DNA of 64,000 nt from Defluviicoccus sp. (GTDB taxonomy: Bacteria > Pseudomonadota > Alphaproteobacteria > Rhodospirillales > Defluviicoccaceae), in contig JARSSM010000016.1 in NCBI GenBank assembly GCA_029624735.1, forward strand, positions 193,993 to 257,992, read 5' to 3'. Of the stretch, positions 9,253-18,618 are shown in pieces. Within the stretch, counting starts at the first letter, position 1, and each line of letters opens with the position of its first letter. The notes beneath the pieces were generated by a model. That model was not told the origin of the DNA. It searched no databases and was given only the letters and a program-made list of their open reading frames with translations. A program made the translations under genes and the position numbers.

Positions 9253-11099
9253 CGATCCGCAGGCTGCCGGAAGGGGTCGTCAATCGCATCGCCGCCGGCG
9301 AGGTGATCGAACGGCCCGCTTCGGCGGCCAAGGAGCTGGTCGAGAACGCCATCGACGCCGGTGCCAGCCGCATCGATGTCGTCATCCGCGACGGCGGCCG
9401 GTCGCTGATCGCCGTTACCGATGACGGTCGCGGCATGCCGGCTGACGAACTCGCGCTTGCCGTGGAGCGCCACTGCACGTCCAAGCTCGCCGGTGATGAC
9501 GACCTGACGCATATCGCGACGCTCGGCTTCCGTGGCGAGGCGCTTCCCTCCATTGCCGCCGTTGCGCGCCTTACGCTGGCAAGCAGGCCCGCGGGTGCTG
9601 ATACCGCCTGGAGTCTCACCGTCGAGGCTGGTCAGGCGCGCGCGCCGCAACCGGCACAGCATCCGCCGGGAACACGGGTCGAGGTGCGCGACTTGTTCTT
9701 CGCGACGCCGGCCAGGCTCAAGTTCCTGAAATCACCCGCCACCGAAACGGGCCGCATTGTCGAGACGGTGCAGCGTCTCGCCATGGCGCATCCGGAGATC
9801 GCATTCAGCGTTGCCGAGGAAGCGCGTACGCTCCTCCGCCTCGACGCCGCCACGGACGATACGGCTGCGGCCCGCTTGCAACGGGTGGGCCGGATCATGG
9901 GCCGGGACTTCAGCGACAACGCGGTTGCGGTGGCGGCAGAGCGCGGCGGCTTAAGGCTCAGCGGTTACGCCGGGCTGCCGACGCTGAACCGGCGGCAATC
10001 GGACCTGCAATTTTTGATAGTAAACGGCCGTCCGGTACGCGATAAAGTTCTTTATGGCGCAATCAAGGCAGCGTATAGTGGCGTACTTGCGTCAGACAGA
10101 CATCCATTAGTCGCAATTTTTCTCGAAATTCCGCCGGAGGATGTGGACGTTAACGTGCACCCGATGAAAACGGAAGTCCGCTTCCGCGACGCCGGCCAGG
10201 TCCGCGGCCTGATTGTGGGCGCGCTCCGCGGCGCGATCGATAGCGATGGCAGACGGGTTGCGACGACAGCGGCGGAGCGGCTCTTGAGCGCGGCCGGCAG
10301 CGATGCGATCCCGGTCGCGCCGTTCGAACGGCCGGTCTGGGGCGTAACCGGCGGCGCACGCTCGCCAAGCGCACGGCTTCCCGCTCAGGCCTCATTCGCG
10401 CGCGCATGGGCACCGGGCGGGATGGCCGACAACGCAGTGGCTTATGAGGCCTCGCCGGCCTTGACCGCCGCGGCGGCAGACTCTGGCGGCGGCGTGGCAG
10501 CGGAAACGCCCGGAGACGATTTTCCCTTAGGCCGGGCCTGCGGCCAAGTGCACGCCACCTACATCGTCGCCGAAACGGCCGATGGCCTCGTCATCGTCGA
10601 CCAGCACGCCGCGCACGAGCGGATCCTGCACACCCGCATGGTCAACGCGCTCACGGGCGGCGTGGTCGCCCGCCAGGGGCTCCTGATCCCGGAAGTGGTC
10701 GAGCTGAGCGAAACCCAGGTGACGGCGCTCACGGCGCGCGCCGACGCCCTGGAGACGCTGGGGGTGGTCCTGGAGCGGTTCGGCGCCGGCGCGGTGCTGG
10801 TGCGTGAAGTGCCGGCAGCACTGGACCGCGTCGATGTCCGAAAGCTCGTCGCCGACCTGGCCCAGGATCTTGCCGCGCAAGGAGACAGCTTGGCGCTCGA
10901 CGAGCGCCTGCATGCCGTGGCCGCCTCGCTCGCCTGTCACGGCAGCATCCGCGCCGGCCGCCGGCTGACGCCTGCGGAGATGAACGCGCTCCTCCGCGAA
11001 ATGGAGGCGGAACCGCATTCCGGTCAGTGCAGCCACGGCCGGCCGACCCATATCACGCTGAGCCGCGCCGATATCGAGCGGTTGTTCGGCCGGCGCTGA
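9249..11099 (+). CDS. mutL: DNA mismatch repair protein MutL
   Basis: A 616-residue mismatch-repair ATPase. The N-terminal GHKL domain shows [20 protein letters not shown], the ATP-lid DDGRGM, and the [11 protein letters not shown] motif; the conserved HPMKTEVRF lies near residue 300. A variable linker (about 330-415) precedes the C-terminal dimerisation domain, which contains QHAAHERI and CHGSIRAGR. The GTG start overlaps the pgi stop, suggesting coupling. The C-terminus retains the QHAAHERI-type pattern associated with MutL endonuclease. Confidence 0.95.
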
Positions 11100-11116
11100 G
11101 CGGAGAAGACAGGGCG

Positions 11117-11650
11117 ATGATCTTCTGGGCCGTCAAGCAGCTCGTCGTTTGGTCGATCGTCTGCGTGCTCGCGGTCGTGATCTGGACCGATGAAGGCGCG
11201 ATCGAGGCGCTGTTCCGGCGGGTCATGGCAACAGCAGGCGGCGCAGAAACGGTGGCGGCGGAATCGACCGACGACGAAGGCAGTCGCATGCTGACCTTGC
11301 GGGCCGGGGCCGGCGGCCATTTCTGGGTGGATGCGGAAGTGAACGGCTCAACCGTGCGCTTTGTCGTCGATACCGGGGCCACCAGCGTCGTCCTGTCGGA
11401 AGAGGATGCTGAGCGCGCCGGTCTCAGACTTTCTCCACGCGACTACACCGCCCTGCAGCGCACCGCCGGCGGGACCGTGCGCGCGGCGCCGGTGACCTTG
11501 CGCGAGGTCCGCATCGGCGCCTTGGGCCTGAGCGATGTCGAAGCAGCGGTCAATCCGGCACTTTCCGGTGTCTCGCTCCTCGGGATGACTTTTCTCAACC
11601 GCCTCGACGGCTACGAAGTGCGCGGCGACAACCTCAGGCTCTACTGGTAG
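11117..11650 (+). CDS. clan AA retropepsin-like aspartic protease
   Basis: A 177-residue protein with one N-terminal membrane anchor (residues about 5-23) and a periplasmic domain with the single-lobe aspartic protease motif VDTGATSVVL (catalytic Asp near residue 79). The late LLGMTFLNRL pattern is typical of the retropepsin-like group (TIGR02281-type). Two copies must pair to build the active site. It follows mutL by 17 bases, and its 3' end overlaps the convergent rsmD by 17 bases. Start ATG 11117 follows a purine-rich GGAGAAGACAGGG. Confidence 0.82.
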   Translation: MIFWAVKQLVVWSIVCVLAVVIWTDEGAIEALFRRVMATAGGAETVAAESTDDEGSRMLTLRAGAGGHFWVDAEVNGSTVRFVVDTGATSVVLSEEDAERAGLRLSPRDYTALQRTAGGTVRAAPVTLREVRIGALGLSDVEAAVNPALSGVSLLGMTFLNRLDGYEVRGDNLRLYW

Positions 11651-12218
11651 CAGTTCCTCCGTCGAGCCGGCAGAAAACGATGCGGGCCGGCCCGACGGTG
11701 CGCTCGTCGACGATGCTGAACGGCGCCGGGGCCGCAAATGGCTCGGCGGTCGCGACTTCGACGACCGCAAGGGCCTCCGGCGCCAGCCAGCCGCTGGCGA
11801 GGCCTGTCAGCGCCGGCACGGCGAGGCCCGCTCCGTAAGGTGGATCGAGGAACGCAAGAGCCGCAGGCGTGCCGGCGGTCGCCGGTGGCGCTGGCAGTCT
11901 GTCGGCATCGAGCCGCAGGAGGGCCACCGATCGCGCTTCGCCCATCACTGCCGCATTGCGCTCGATGGTCTTCAGGGCTTGTGCATCAATGTCGATGAAA
12001 CAGGCGTGGCGTGCGCCGCGCGAGAGCGCTTCGAGACCATAGGCGCCGCTGCCGGCGAAGACGTCGAGCACGGCCGCTTCGGCAAAGCCGGCCCAGTCGA
12101 GGCCGTGGGCGAGAATGTCGAACACCGACTGCCGTACCCGCTCCAGCGTCGGCCGCAGCGGCAGCGAGGCCGGCGGTACGATGCGCCGGCCACGATGCTT
12201 GCCGGCGATGATTCTCAT
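11634..12218 (-). CDS. rsmD: 16S rRNA (guanine(966)-N2)-methyltransferase
   Basis: A 194-residue SAM-dependent methyltransferase that methylates G966 of 16S rRNA. It opens with the family signature MRIIAGKHRGRRI, has the SAM loop DVFAGSGAYGLEALSRGA, and the catalytic NPPY-type motif as FLDPPYG (about residues 123-129). The start overlaps the rluB stop (ATGA) and the 3' end overlaps the convergent aspartic protease gene. Confidence 0.92.
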   Translation of the reverse strand: MRIIAGKHRGRRIVPPASLPLRPTLERVRQSVFDILAHGLDWAGFAEAAVLDVFAGSGAYGLEALSRGARHACFIDIDAQALKTIERNAAVMGEARSVALLRLDADRLPAPPATAGTPAALAFLDPPYGAGLAVPALTGLASGWLAPEALAVVEVATAEPFAAPAPFSIVDERTVGPARIVFCRLDGGTATSRA

Positions 12219-12952
12219 TCCGGCAACAGCGCGCCCAACTGCTCGCGCATGACCTTGGCCGGGATCGGCGCCACCTCGCCCACGGCCAGCGTGCCGAGCT
12301 GAAACGGTCCGAAGGCGATGCGGATCAGCCGGTTCACGGTCAGGCCCAGGTGCTCCAGGACGCGCCGGATCTCCCGGTTCTTGCCCTCTTTCAGGCTAAG
12401 GGTGAGCCAGCTGTTGGCGCCCTGGACGCGATCCAGCGTCGCTTCGATCGGGCCGTAACGAACGCCGCCAATGGTCAGCCCCTGGGCCAGCACGCTCAGC
12501 CGCTCCGGCGTGACAGCGCCGTGGGCGCGGACGCGGTAGCGCCGCGTCCAGGCGGTCGCGGGAAGTTCGAGCCGGCGGGCGAGCGCACCGGTGTTGGTGA
12601 GCAGGAGCAAACCTTCGGACGTCAGGTCGAGCCGGCCCACCGAGACCACGCGCCCGAGCGAGGCAGGCAGCGCCTGAAACACGGTCGGCCTGCCTTGCGG
12701 ATCACGGTGGGTGGTGACCAGGCCGGCCGGCTTGTGGTAGCGCCATAGCCGCGGGCGCGCGACCTCCGGCAGCGGCTGGCCGTCGACGGTGATGCGGTCG
12801 TCATCGCTGAGGATGATCGCCGGCGTCAGCACCGGCGTGCCGTTGACCGTCACCCGGCCAGCGCGGATCCAGGCTTCGGCATCCCGGCGCGAACACAGGC
12901 CGGCGCGCGCGATCCGCTTGGCGATGCGTTCGCCTTCCGCCGGCGCGCTCAT
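12215..12952 (-). CDS. rluB: pseudouridine synthase (RluB/RsuA family)
   Basis: A 245-residue enzyme. The N-terminal S4 RNA-binding domain (RIAKRIARAGLCSRRDAEAWIRAGRVTVNG) is followed by the catalytic domain with the essential Asp in VGRLDLTSEGLLLLTNTG and the late motif EGKNREIRRVLEHLG. It isomerises a uridine in 23S rRNA (RluB) or possibly 16S rRNA (RsuA). Start ATG 12952 overlaps the stop of the upstream amidotransferase (ATGA); the in-frame codon at 13024 lies within that gene and is rejected. Operon with rsmD. Confidence 0.88.
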   Translation of the reverse strand: MSAPAEGERIAKRIARAGLCSRRDAEAWIRAGRVTVNGTPVLTPAIILSDDDRITVDGQPLPEVARPRLWRYHKPAGLVTTHRDPQGRPTVFQALPASLGRVVSVGRLDLTSEGLLLLTNTGALARRLELPATAWTRRYRVRAHGAVTPERLSVLAQGLTIGGVRYGPIEATLDRVQGANSWLTLSLKEGKNREIRRVLEHLGLTVNRLIRIAFGPFQLGTLAVGEVAPIPAKVMREQLGALLPE

Positions 12953-13662
12953 GCCTGCGCCGCCCCAACAAACGCAGCGAACAGGCGGCGGTCTGCGTCG
13001 CTCAAGCCGAATTCCGGATGCCACTGCACGCCGAGGCAGAACCGGCGTTCCGGGACCTCGATGCCCTCGATGACGCCGTCCGGCGCGATGGCGTTGACGA
13101 TGACGCCGGTTGGCACATCGCGCGCCGCCTGATGGTGGGAACTGTTGACCTCAAGCTCATCCGCGCCGGCGATCGCATGCAGCCGTGTGCCCACGACAAG
13201 GCGCACGCTGTGACCGGGCTGATCGCGGGGGGCAGCTTGCTCGTGGGCCAGCGCATTCGCAACCTCGTCCGGAATGTGCTGGATCAGCGACCCGCCGAGC
13301 ACGACATTCAGCAGTTGCTCACCGCCGCAGATGCCCAAGAGTGGCAGATCGCGCTGTAACGCGCCTTCGATCAGCAGCGCTTCGAAGGCCGTGCGCTCGT
13401 CCTTGGTGCGGACGCTCGGATGGCGCGTGCCGGCGCCGAACAGGGCCGGGTCGACATCGAAGTTGCCGCCGGAGACGATGATACCGTCCAACCGGTCGAG
13501 AAACCCAGTGGCGCGCTCGGGCAGCGGCGGCAGCAGCACCGGCAGCCCGCCGGCCTGGCTTACCGCTTTGGCGTAATTCTGGCGCAGCGCCAGCCAGGGA
13601 AAGCGAGAATAGCCGCCGGGCGGCTCCGTGTCTAAGGTAATACCGATCAGGGGTGGAGACAT
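12949..13662 (-). CDS. class I glutamine amidotransferase-like hydrolase (PuuD family)
   Basis: A 237-residue class I glutamine amidotransferase fold related to gamma-glutamyl-gamma-aminobutyrate hydrolase (PuuD). Seen directly are the family pattern GIIVSGGNFDVDP near residue 58, the nucleophile elbow LGICGGEQ (Cys about 112), and the C-terminal WHPEF with catalytic His and Glu (about 216-218). It starts at ATG 13662; the long open frame upstream is an extension opposite tadA. Likely role is hydrolysis of gamma-glutamyl amides in polyamine breakdown, but no other puu genes are nearby, so the substrate is uncertain. First gene of a three-gene operon with rluB and rsmD. Confidence 0.82.
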   Translation of the reverse strand: MSPPLIGITLDTEPPGGYSRFPWLALRQNYAKAVSQAGGLPVLLPPLPERATGFLDRLDGIIVSGGNFDVDPALFGAGTRHPSVRTKDERTAFEALLIEGALQRDLPLLGICGGEQLLNVVLGGSLIQHIPDEVANALAHEQAAPRDQPGHSVRLVVGTRLHAIAGADELEVNSSHHQAARDVPTGVIVNAIAPDGVIEGIEVPERRFCLGVQWHPEFGLSDADRRLFAAFVGAAQA

Positions 13663-13683
13663 GACGGGGAGCAGGCTAAGGCG

Positions 13684-14196
13684 ATGGACCGTCCGGCGCA
13701 ACCGGCTGTGCTGCAAGTGATGAGCGCTCCTGGCCGCAGCGGGCCGTCGGCGATGGAAATCGCGCTCGAAGAGGCGGCCGCAGCGGCCGGGCAGGGCGAG
13801 GTCCCGGTCGGTGCGGTGATCATCGAAGGTGCAACCGGCACTGTCATCGCGCGCGCGGGCAACCGAATGCGCGCGCTGAACGATCCCACCGCGCATGCCG
13901 AGATGCTCGTGATTCGGGCAGCAGCAGCGAGGCTGCAGACGGAGCGGCTCGATGGCTGCGATCTCTATGTCACGCTGGAGCCGTGCACAATGTGCGCGGC
14001 GGCAATCGCCTTTGCCCGGGTTCGGCGCCTTGTGTTTGGCGCCTATGATCCGAAGGGCGGCGGTGTCGAGCACGGAGCCAGGTTCTTCGCGCAGCCGACC
14101 TGCCACTACCGGCCGGAAGTCATCGGCGGGGTTGAGGAACAGCGCTCCCAGGCCCTGTTGCAGGCGTTCTTCCGCGCCCGCCGTCCGCAGGTATAG
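13684..14196 (+). CDS. tadA: tRNA-specific adenosine deaminase
   Basis: A zinc-dependent deaminase converting A34 to inosine in tRNA-Arg(ACG). Zinc ligands are visible as HAEM (catalytic HAE) and EPCTMC (PCxxC). The ending PEVIGGVEEQ...LLQAFFRARR is typical. The start is uncertain: 13684 gives 170 residues but is only 22 bases from the divergent upstream start; 13720 or 13753 (MEIALEEA) are closer to family starts. Convergent with lptG. Confidence 0.9.
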   Translation: MDRPAQPAVLQVMSAPGRSGPSAMEIALEEAAAAAGQGEVPVGAVIIEGATGTVIARAGNRMRALNDPTAHAEMLVIRAAAARLQTERLDGCDLYVTLEPCTMCAAAIAFARVRRLVFGAYDPKGGGVEHGARFFAQPTCHYRPEVIGGVEEQRSQALLQAFFRARRPQV

Positions 14197-14220
14197 GGCG
14201 CTCAACCGCTCGCCAGCCGC

Positions 14221-15285
14221 TCAGCGTTCGTTGCGCAGAAAGAGGGCGCCGATCAGGCCGATCAGCGCGACCTTGACGGCGAGTGCGCCAGCGAGCGGTG
14301 GCAACAGGCCGGACTCTCCCATCGCCAGTGACATCCGGTCGAGCGCGAGGAAACCGAAGCCAATGCCGAGACTGAACAGAAACATCGGTCCAAACGTACC
14401 ACTCCGGCTGTGCCAGTTGGCGAGCGCAACGACGAGGCCGATCATCAGGGCCGGCGTGATCAGCATGGTCAGGCGGTGGTACAGCCATGTCTTGGCGAGG
14501 TAGGTCGGCTGCTGCCCGAAGCCGTGGTTGCCGATCAGGACTTTCATGTCGGCGATGGAGAGTTCGCGGTACTTTTTCGCCAGAAGCGGCAGATAGCCGA
14601 TATCGATCCGGCCGGGCCAGGCCATGCCAGGCAGCGATTCGACGGTCGCGCTGCCGGCGTTGAGGATTTGGACGCCGTAAAGCATCCATCCCTCGGCAGC
14701 CGGGTCCGCCCGTTCGGCATCGATCTGGCGTAGCAGGGCGCCGTCCTTGTCCCGCTCGAAGATCGTAATGCCAAACAACTGCCCGGCCCGGCCGGCCTCG
14801 CGCGGCACGCGGACGATGTTTGGACCGCTCATCAGCCAGACCGCATCGTTGTCCTCGGCAAACACGGCATCGCGGTCAGCGCCGATGCCCCAGGCGCGCA
14901 GCGCATCGGCTGCTTTCGGCACGGCCAGATCATCGAGCATGAACTGCGCCGCGCCCAGCACCACCGCAACCGGGACCAACGCGCGCGCGATGCCGAAGGA
15001 GGAGATGCCGGTGCTCCATAGGGCAACCAGCTCGGCATGGCGCATCAGGAGCGCCATTGTCACGACGCCGCCCAGGAGGCACGCCATGGGCAACATCTGT
15101 GCTAGGACGTCGGGGGTGCGCAGGCCGGCGTAGCGGGCCAAGGCCGACAAGCCGCCGTTGTCGGCACGGAGCACCTGGTCGCCCTTCTCCATCAGATCGA
15201 AGGCGAGCGACAGGGCTGCCAGTGCGACCAGGACCAGCAGCAGATGGAACAGGTAGCGGGAGGTGAGATAGCGTACAATCGCCAT
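14221..15285 (-). CDS. lptG: lipopolysaccharide export permease LptG
   Basis: A 354-residue inner-membrane subunit of the LptB2FG complex that extracts lipopolysaccharide from the inner membrane. It has three N-terminal membrane helices, a large periplasmic jellyroll domain (about residues 125-255), and three C-terminal helices. Its start overlaps the lptF stop (TAATG), so the two permeases are translationally coupled. The partner ATPase LptB is not in this window. Confidence 0.9.
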   Translation of the reverse strand: MAIVRYLTSRYLFHLLLVLVALAALSLAFDLMEKGDQVLRADNGGLSALARYAGLRTPDVLAQMLPMACLLGGVVTMALLMRHAELVALWSTGISSFGIARALVPVAVVLGAAQFMLDDLAVPKAADALRAWGIGADRDAVFAEDNDAVWLMSGPNIVRVPREAGRAGQLFGITIFERDKDGALLRQIDAERADPAAEGWMLYGVQILNAGSATVESLPGMAWPGRIDIGYLPLLAKKYRELSIADMKVLIGNHGFGQQPTYLAKTWLYHRLTMLITPALMIGLVVALANWHSRSGTFGPMFLFSLGIGFGFLALDRMSLAMGESGLLPPLAGALAVKVALIGLIGALFLRNER

Positions 15286-16490
15286 TACGGTCGCCGCCTG
15301 CCCTGCTTCAGTCGGTCAATGAGGCCGCTCGCGGCCCGCTCCCACCACCGCCTGCCGCCCAGTGCGGGCGTGTGCGGAACGACCAGAACGGCGCGGGCAA
15401 ACAGGAGCAGGCTGCCTGCGGCGAAAACGAGGAACGGCAGCCACAGGCCGGTGAAGGGGCCAACCAGCCCGCTTTCGACCGCGTTCTTGCCGAAATCGAG
15501 CACCCTTTCGTAAGCGATCAGCACGATCAGGCCGACCGCGAAGCCAACCAGCCGGTCGCTGCGCCCGCGCCCCAGCGCCAGCCAGAGCCCGAGCACCGGC
15601 ATCAGCGGAATCGACAGCACGCGCGCAACCCGGCTGTTGAATTCGGCGACGAGATCGCTCGCACGCAGGCCGGCCGGCGGGTGATCCTTCTGCCGCCACA
15701 GTTCGACGATCGTCATTTCCCGCTCGTGCGCGCCGCGCGGGCGAAACATCATCGCGTGCTCTTCGTGCAGAACCGTGCGCAGCTCCTGGAAGCGCAGGGC
15801 GCTCGACCCTGCGCCCGGCTCTGCGCCGCCCGCATGCCGGGTGAGGCGGAGCCCCTCGAACAGCCGCAAGATCGGCGGTCCGTTCTCCTCCGCCCGAATC
15901 AGGTCGCCACCCTTCGCCGCGACTGCGCTAGCACCTTCGCCGTCGGCATCGCTCTCATAGAGAAATACCCGGCGCAGGCTGACGCCGTCGGCGCCGATGT
16001 CCTGGATGAGGAAAGTGACGTCGCCAACCCGCGCGAACACGCCGGCACGCACCGAGGCATGCAGCGCCGCCTTGCTTACGGCGTAGACGACCTGCTGATA
16101 GGCGTAACGGGCATAGGGGCGGAGGTAGCTCTCCATCACCGTGTTGACGGCCATGACCGCGATCGCGACCGCCATCGCCGGCCGCAGCTGCCGCGCCAGG
16201 CTGAGGCCCGCCGCCTGCATGGCGTCCACCTCGCCGTCACGGGTCATCTTGTTGAAGCCGAACATGACGCCGAACAACAGGCTGATGGGCAGGGCGATGC
16301 TGAGGTAGTGCGGGACGAGATAGCCGATGATCTCGAACATCACCTTGATCGGTCCCGACGCGCCAAGGACGAGATCCATCAGCTGCAGGAAGCGCGAGAC
16401 GAGAAAGGCGAGGAGCGCAACGCACAGCGCGATTGCGAGCGGTTTCAGGATCTGGCCGGCGATGTAGCGGTCAAACAGGGTTATCGGCAT
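15285..16490 (-). CDS. lptF: lipopolysaccharide export permease LptF
   Basis: A 401-residue YjgP/YjgQ-family permease. The N-terminus FDRYIAGQILKPLAIALCVALLAFLVSR is typical of LptF; it has three helices, a periplasmic beta-jellyroll including LRFQELRTVLHEEHAMMF, and three C-terminal helices. With LptG it forms the transmembrane dimer for LPS export. It is the upstream member of the pair and follows a 104-base gap from the phosphoesterase gene on the same strand. Confidence 0.9.
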   Translation of the reverse strand: MPITLFDRYIAGQILKPLAIALCVALLAFLVSRFLQLMDLVLGASGPIKVMFEIIGYLVPHYLSIALPISLLFGVMFGFNKMTRDGEVDAMQAAGLSLARQLRPAMAVAIAVMAVNTVMESYLRPYARYAYQQVVYAVSKAALHASVRAGVFARVGDVTFLIQDIGADGVSLRRVFLYESDADGEGASAVAAKGGDLIRAEENGPPILRLFEGLRLTRHAGGAEPGAGSSALRFQELRTVLHEEHAMMFRPRGAHEREMTIVELWRQKDHPPAGLRASDLVAEFNSRVARVLSIPLMPVLGLWLALGRGRSDRLVGFAVGLIVLIAYERVLDFGKNAVESGLVGPFTGLWLPFLVFAAGSLLLFARAVLVVPHTPALGGRRWWERAASGLIDRLKQGRRRP

Positions 16491-16594
16491 GAAGGTCGCA
16501 ACATCGCTTGCACGCTCTGGGCCGCGCCCGCTTCCGCGCTAAACGCGGGGGGTCGTCTCCGCGCCAGACGCTGGCGCTGTCTAGCACGTTCGCG

Positions 16595-17527
16595 TCACCC
16601 TGTCGAACCGGTGTCGGCGGCAGGCGCTGGCATAAACAACGATCGGATTGGGTGTTCCGTGAGGGAGCCGCCGGCAAGTGCGCAGCGGCGGGCCCGCATG
16701 TCGAGGGACCAGCCGCCCTCGACGGCAGCGATGCGGTAGAGATGGTACTGCGCGGTGTGGTCCGCTGCATCGGTGGCGGCCGACGCGGACGGCGCGCCTA
16801 CGACCGGAATGTCCCGGCCGCCGGCGGTGAGGAACCCGACCTCGAAGCGATGGGTATGCCCATGCAGCACCAGCTCAGCGCCTTCGCGGGCAATGACCTC
16901 GCGGAACGCGGCTGCGTCGCGAAGCCGCTTGTGGCGGGCTAAGCCTTCATCGATCGGCCGATGGTGCAGCAGCACGATTCGGAAATCCCCAGCACTGCGA
17001 GCTTCGGCGAGGATTCGTCCGAGCCGCTCCAGTTGCCGGTTGCCGAGACTGCCCCACGCCATTCCGGGCGGCGACGGCTCTGCGGTCGTGAGGCCGATCA
17101 AGGCAACGCCATTGCGCCGGCGCAGGAACGGAAAGCCATCGGCGGGCGCGGGGTCATCGCCGCGCATATACGCTTCCCAGCGCGCGAGCGACGAGGCGGC
17201 AGCGACCCGGACGTAGGCATCATGATTGCCGGGCACGACGGAGACGCCCTCCGGCGTGCCGAGCGCGCCCAGCCAAGCGGCGGCCGCCGCGAACTCGTCC
17301 GGCAGCGCGATGTTGACGATATCGCCGGTGACGGCAATGTGATCGGGGCGCTGCGCCTGCAGGTCGCGCACCAAGGTAGCGAGCAGCTCGGGCCGATAGA
17401 TGTGCCGGCGCCGCAGCCGCCAGGACATGAGCCCGACCAGCCGCTTGTTCGCAAACGCCGCGGCCTGCTGACCTCCTGGCGTTGGCAGGTGCGGATCGGT
17501 GAGGTGCGCCAGGATAAACATGCTCAT
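16595..17527 (-). CDS. calcineurin-like metallophosphoesterase
   Basis: A 310-residue metallophosphoesterase. All metal-binding motifs are visible: HLTDPHL (residues about 8-14), TGDIVN (about 66-71), PGNHD (about 98-102), and the late GHTHRFE (about 219-225). Sequences like this hydrolyse phosphodiesters, for example cyclic nucleotides or UDP-diacylglucosamine, but the substrate is unknown here. It lies just upstream of lptF on the same strand, so a role in lipid A or envelope metabolism is possible by context only. Confidence 0.85.
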   Translation of the reverse strand: MSMFILAHLTDPHLPTPGGQQAAAFANKRLVGLMSWRLRRRHIYRPELLATLVRDLQAQRPDHIAVTGDIVNIALPDEFAAAAAWLGALGTPEGVSVVPGNHDAYVRVAAASSLARWEAYMRGDDPAPADGFPFLRRRNGVALIGLTTAEPSPPGMAWGSLGNRQLERLGRILAEARSAGDFRIVLLHHRPIDEGLARHKRLRDAAAFREVIAREGAELVLHGHTHRFEVGFLTAGGRDIPVVGAPSASAATDAADHTAQYHLYRIAAVEGGWSLDMRARRCALAGGSLTEHPIRSLFMPAPAADTGSTG

Positions 17528-17594
17528 CCGCCCGCTGCCGGCCTGCCCGTGCCTACAGCGGCGGGCTGTTTGTACTCCTCGCCGTGTCCCGGCC

Positions 17595-18563
17595 TCAAGC
17601 CGGCTGCGGCAGTGGCGTGATTCGCCGGATCACCTCGATCGCGTCATGCCGAACGTGGTCCTGGCGCATTTCGTCTTCGATCTGGCTGTCGGTGACGATG
17701 CCCTTGTCCAGGCATTCGCGCAACAACCCGAAGAACAGCCGTTCCTGCTCCGAATCGGGATGCCGCCAGTAGCGGGCAAACGGTCCCACCCGGCCCAAGG
17801 CGCGCATTGCAATGCGGGCAATCGTTGCGTACGCCGGGATCGGCCCGTAGGCATCGGCAGGGGTGAAATCGATCGGCAGGCCGGTCTTCCAGGGCTGGGT
17901 GCGTCGCCTGGTGTTGTGCAGCATCCGTGTTGCCGGGGTAAGACGGTCGAAGTCGTTCCACTCCTTCTCGAACAGGCCGATGCTGCCGGCCGGCTCGCGC
18001 TTGAGCGAGATCCAGTCCATGTAGTCGAGCTTGAAGTCGAACATGGCGTTGAACTGCTCCTGGCAGTGCCAGTGTGTCAGCTTCGCGCAATCGAGCAGCA
18101 TCACGCTCGACGCGAAGCAGCCGTACCAGCCTTTCGGTCCGGATCGCTTGCGGCACATGATGGCAGTGGTGCCCATATCGCGCGACAGGAGCTCCCAGAC
18201 GTCGGCAACGGCAAAAATATCCGGATCGATGACGATGGCGCGACCCTGGTAGCCCATCAGCTCCGGCGGCATGAACCGCAGCGGGGTGAACGACTGCAGG
18301 TCGCGGCTGCGCCAGGTGCGGCGGACGCCGTCGCGCATGTAGGACTGGCCTTCCCGCGCACTCAGGAAGGCGTGATCGGCGCTGTTGATGATCTCGACGT
18401 CGAAGCGGTCGGCATGGTGGGAGTTGCGCTTGAGCGCGTAGGCAGCCACCAGCGCCCCCACCATCTGCTGCGGGTTGGTGTGGATGAACACGCACGGCCG
18501 GCGCGCTCCGGCAGTGGTCTCCGCCGCTCGCCCCGCTTTGGTCTCAACGATGGGTGAAGACAT
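17595..18563 (-). CDS. glycosyltransferase-like protein
   Basis: A 322-residue protein resembling GT8-type nucleotide-diphospho-sugar transferases. The N-terminal FIHTNPQQMVGALVAAYALKRNS opening, the acidic metal-site candidate IVIDPDIFAVAD (a DxD-like Asp-Pro-Asp near residue 118), and the middle LLDCAKLTHW pattern fit that fold. The start ATG 18563 is preceded by AAAGGCGA; an ATG at 18590 is an alternative. It follows the sulfotransferase gene by 55 bases in the same direction. Donor and acceptor unknown. Confidence 0.6.
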   Translation of the reverse strand: MSSPIVETKAGRAAETTAGARRPCVFIHTNPQQMVGALVAAYALKRNSHHADRFDVEIINSADHAFLSAREGQSYMRDGVRRTWRSRDLQSFTPLRFMPPELMGYQGRAIVIDPDIFAVADVWELLSRDMGTTAIMCRKRSGPKGWYGCFASSVMLLDCAKLTHWHCQEQFNAMFDFKLDYMDWISLKREPAGSIGLFEKEWNDFDRLTPATRMLHNTRRRTQPWKTGLPIDFTPADAYGPIPAYATIARIAMRALGRVGPFARYWRHPDSEQERLFFGLLRECLDKGIVTDSQIEDEMRQDHVRHDAIEVIRRITPLPQPA

Positions 18564-18618
18564 TGTCGATTCGCCTTTGCCTGTCTCCATGGTCGTCGCG
18601 TTGCACTGCCGCCCCTCG

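Noticed and set aside
15372-16739. A 455-codon plus-strand open frame opposite lptF.
   Set aside because: Antisense to a clearly identified gene; composition typical of shadow frames.
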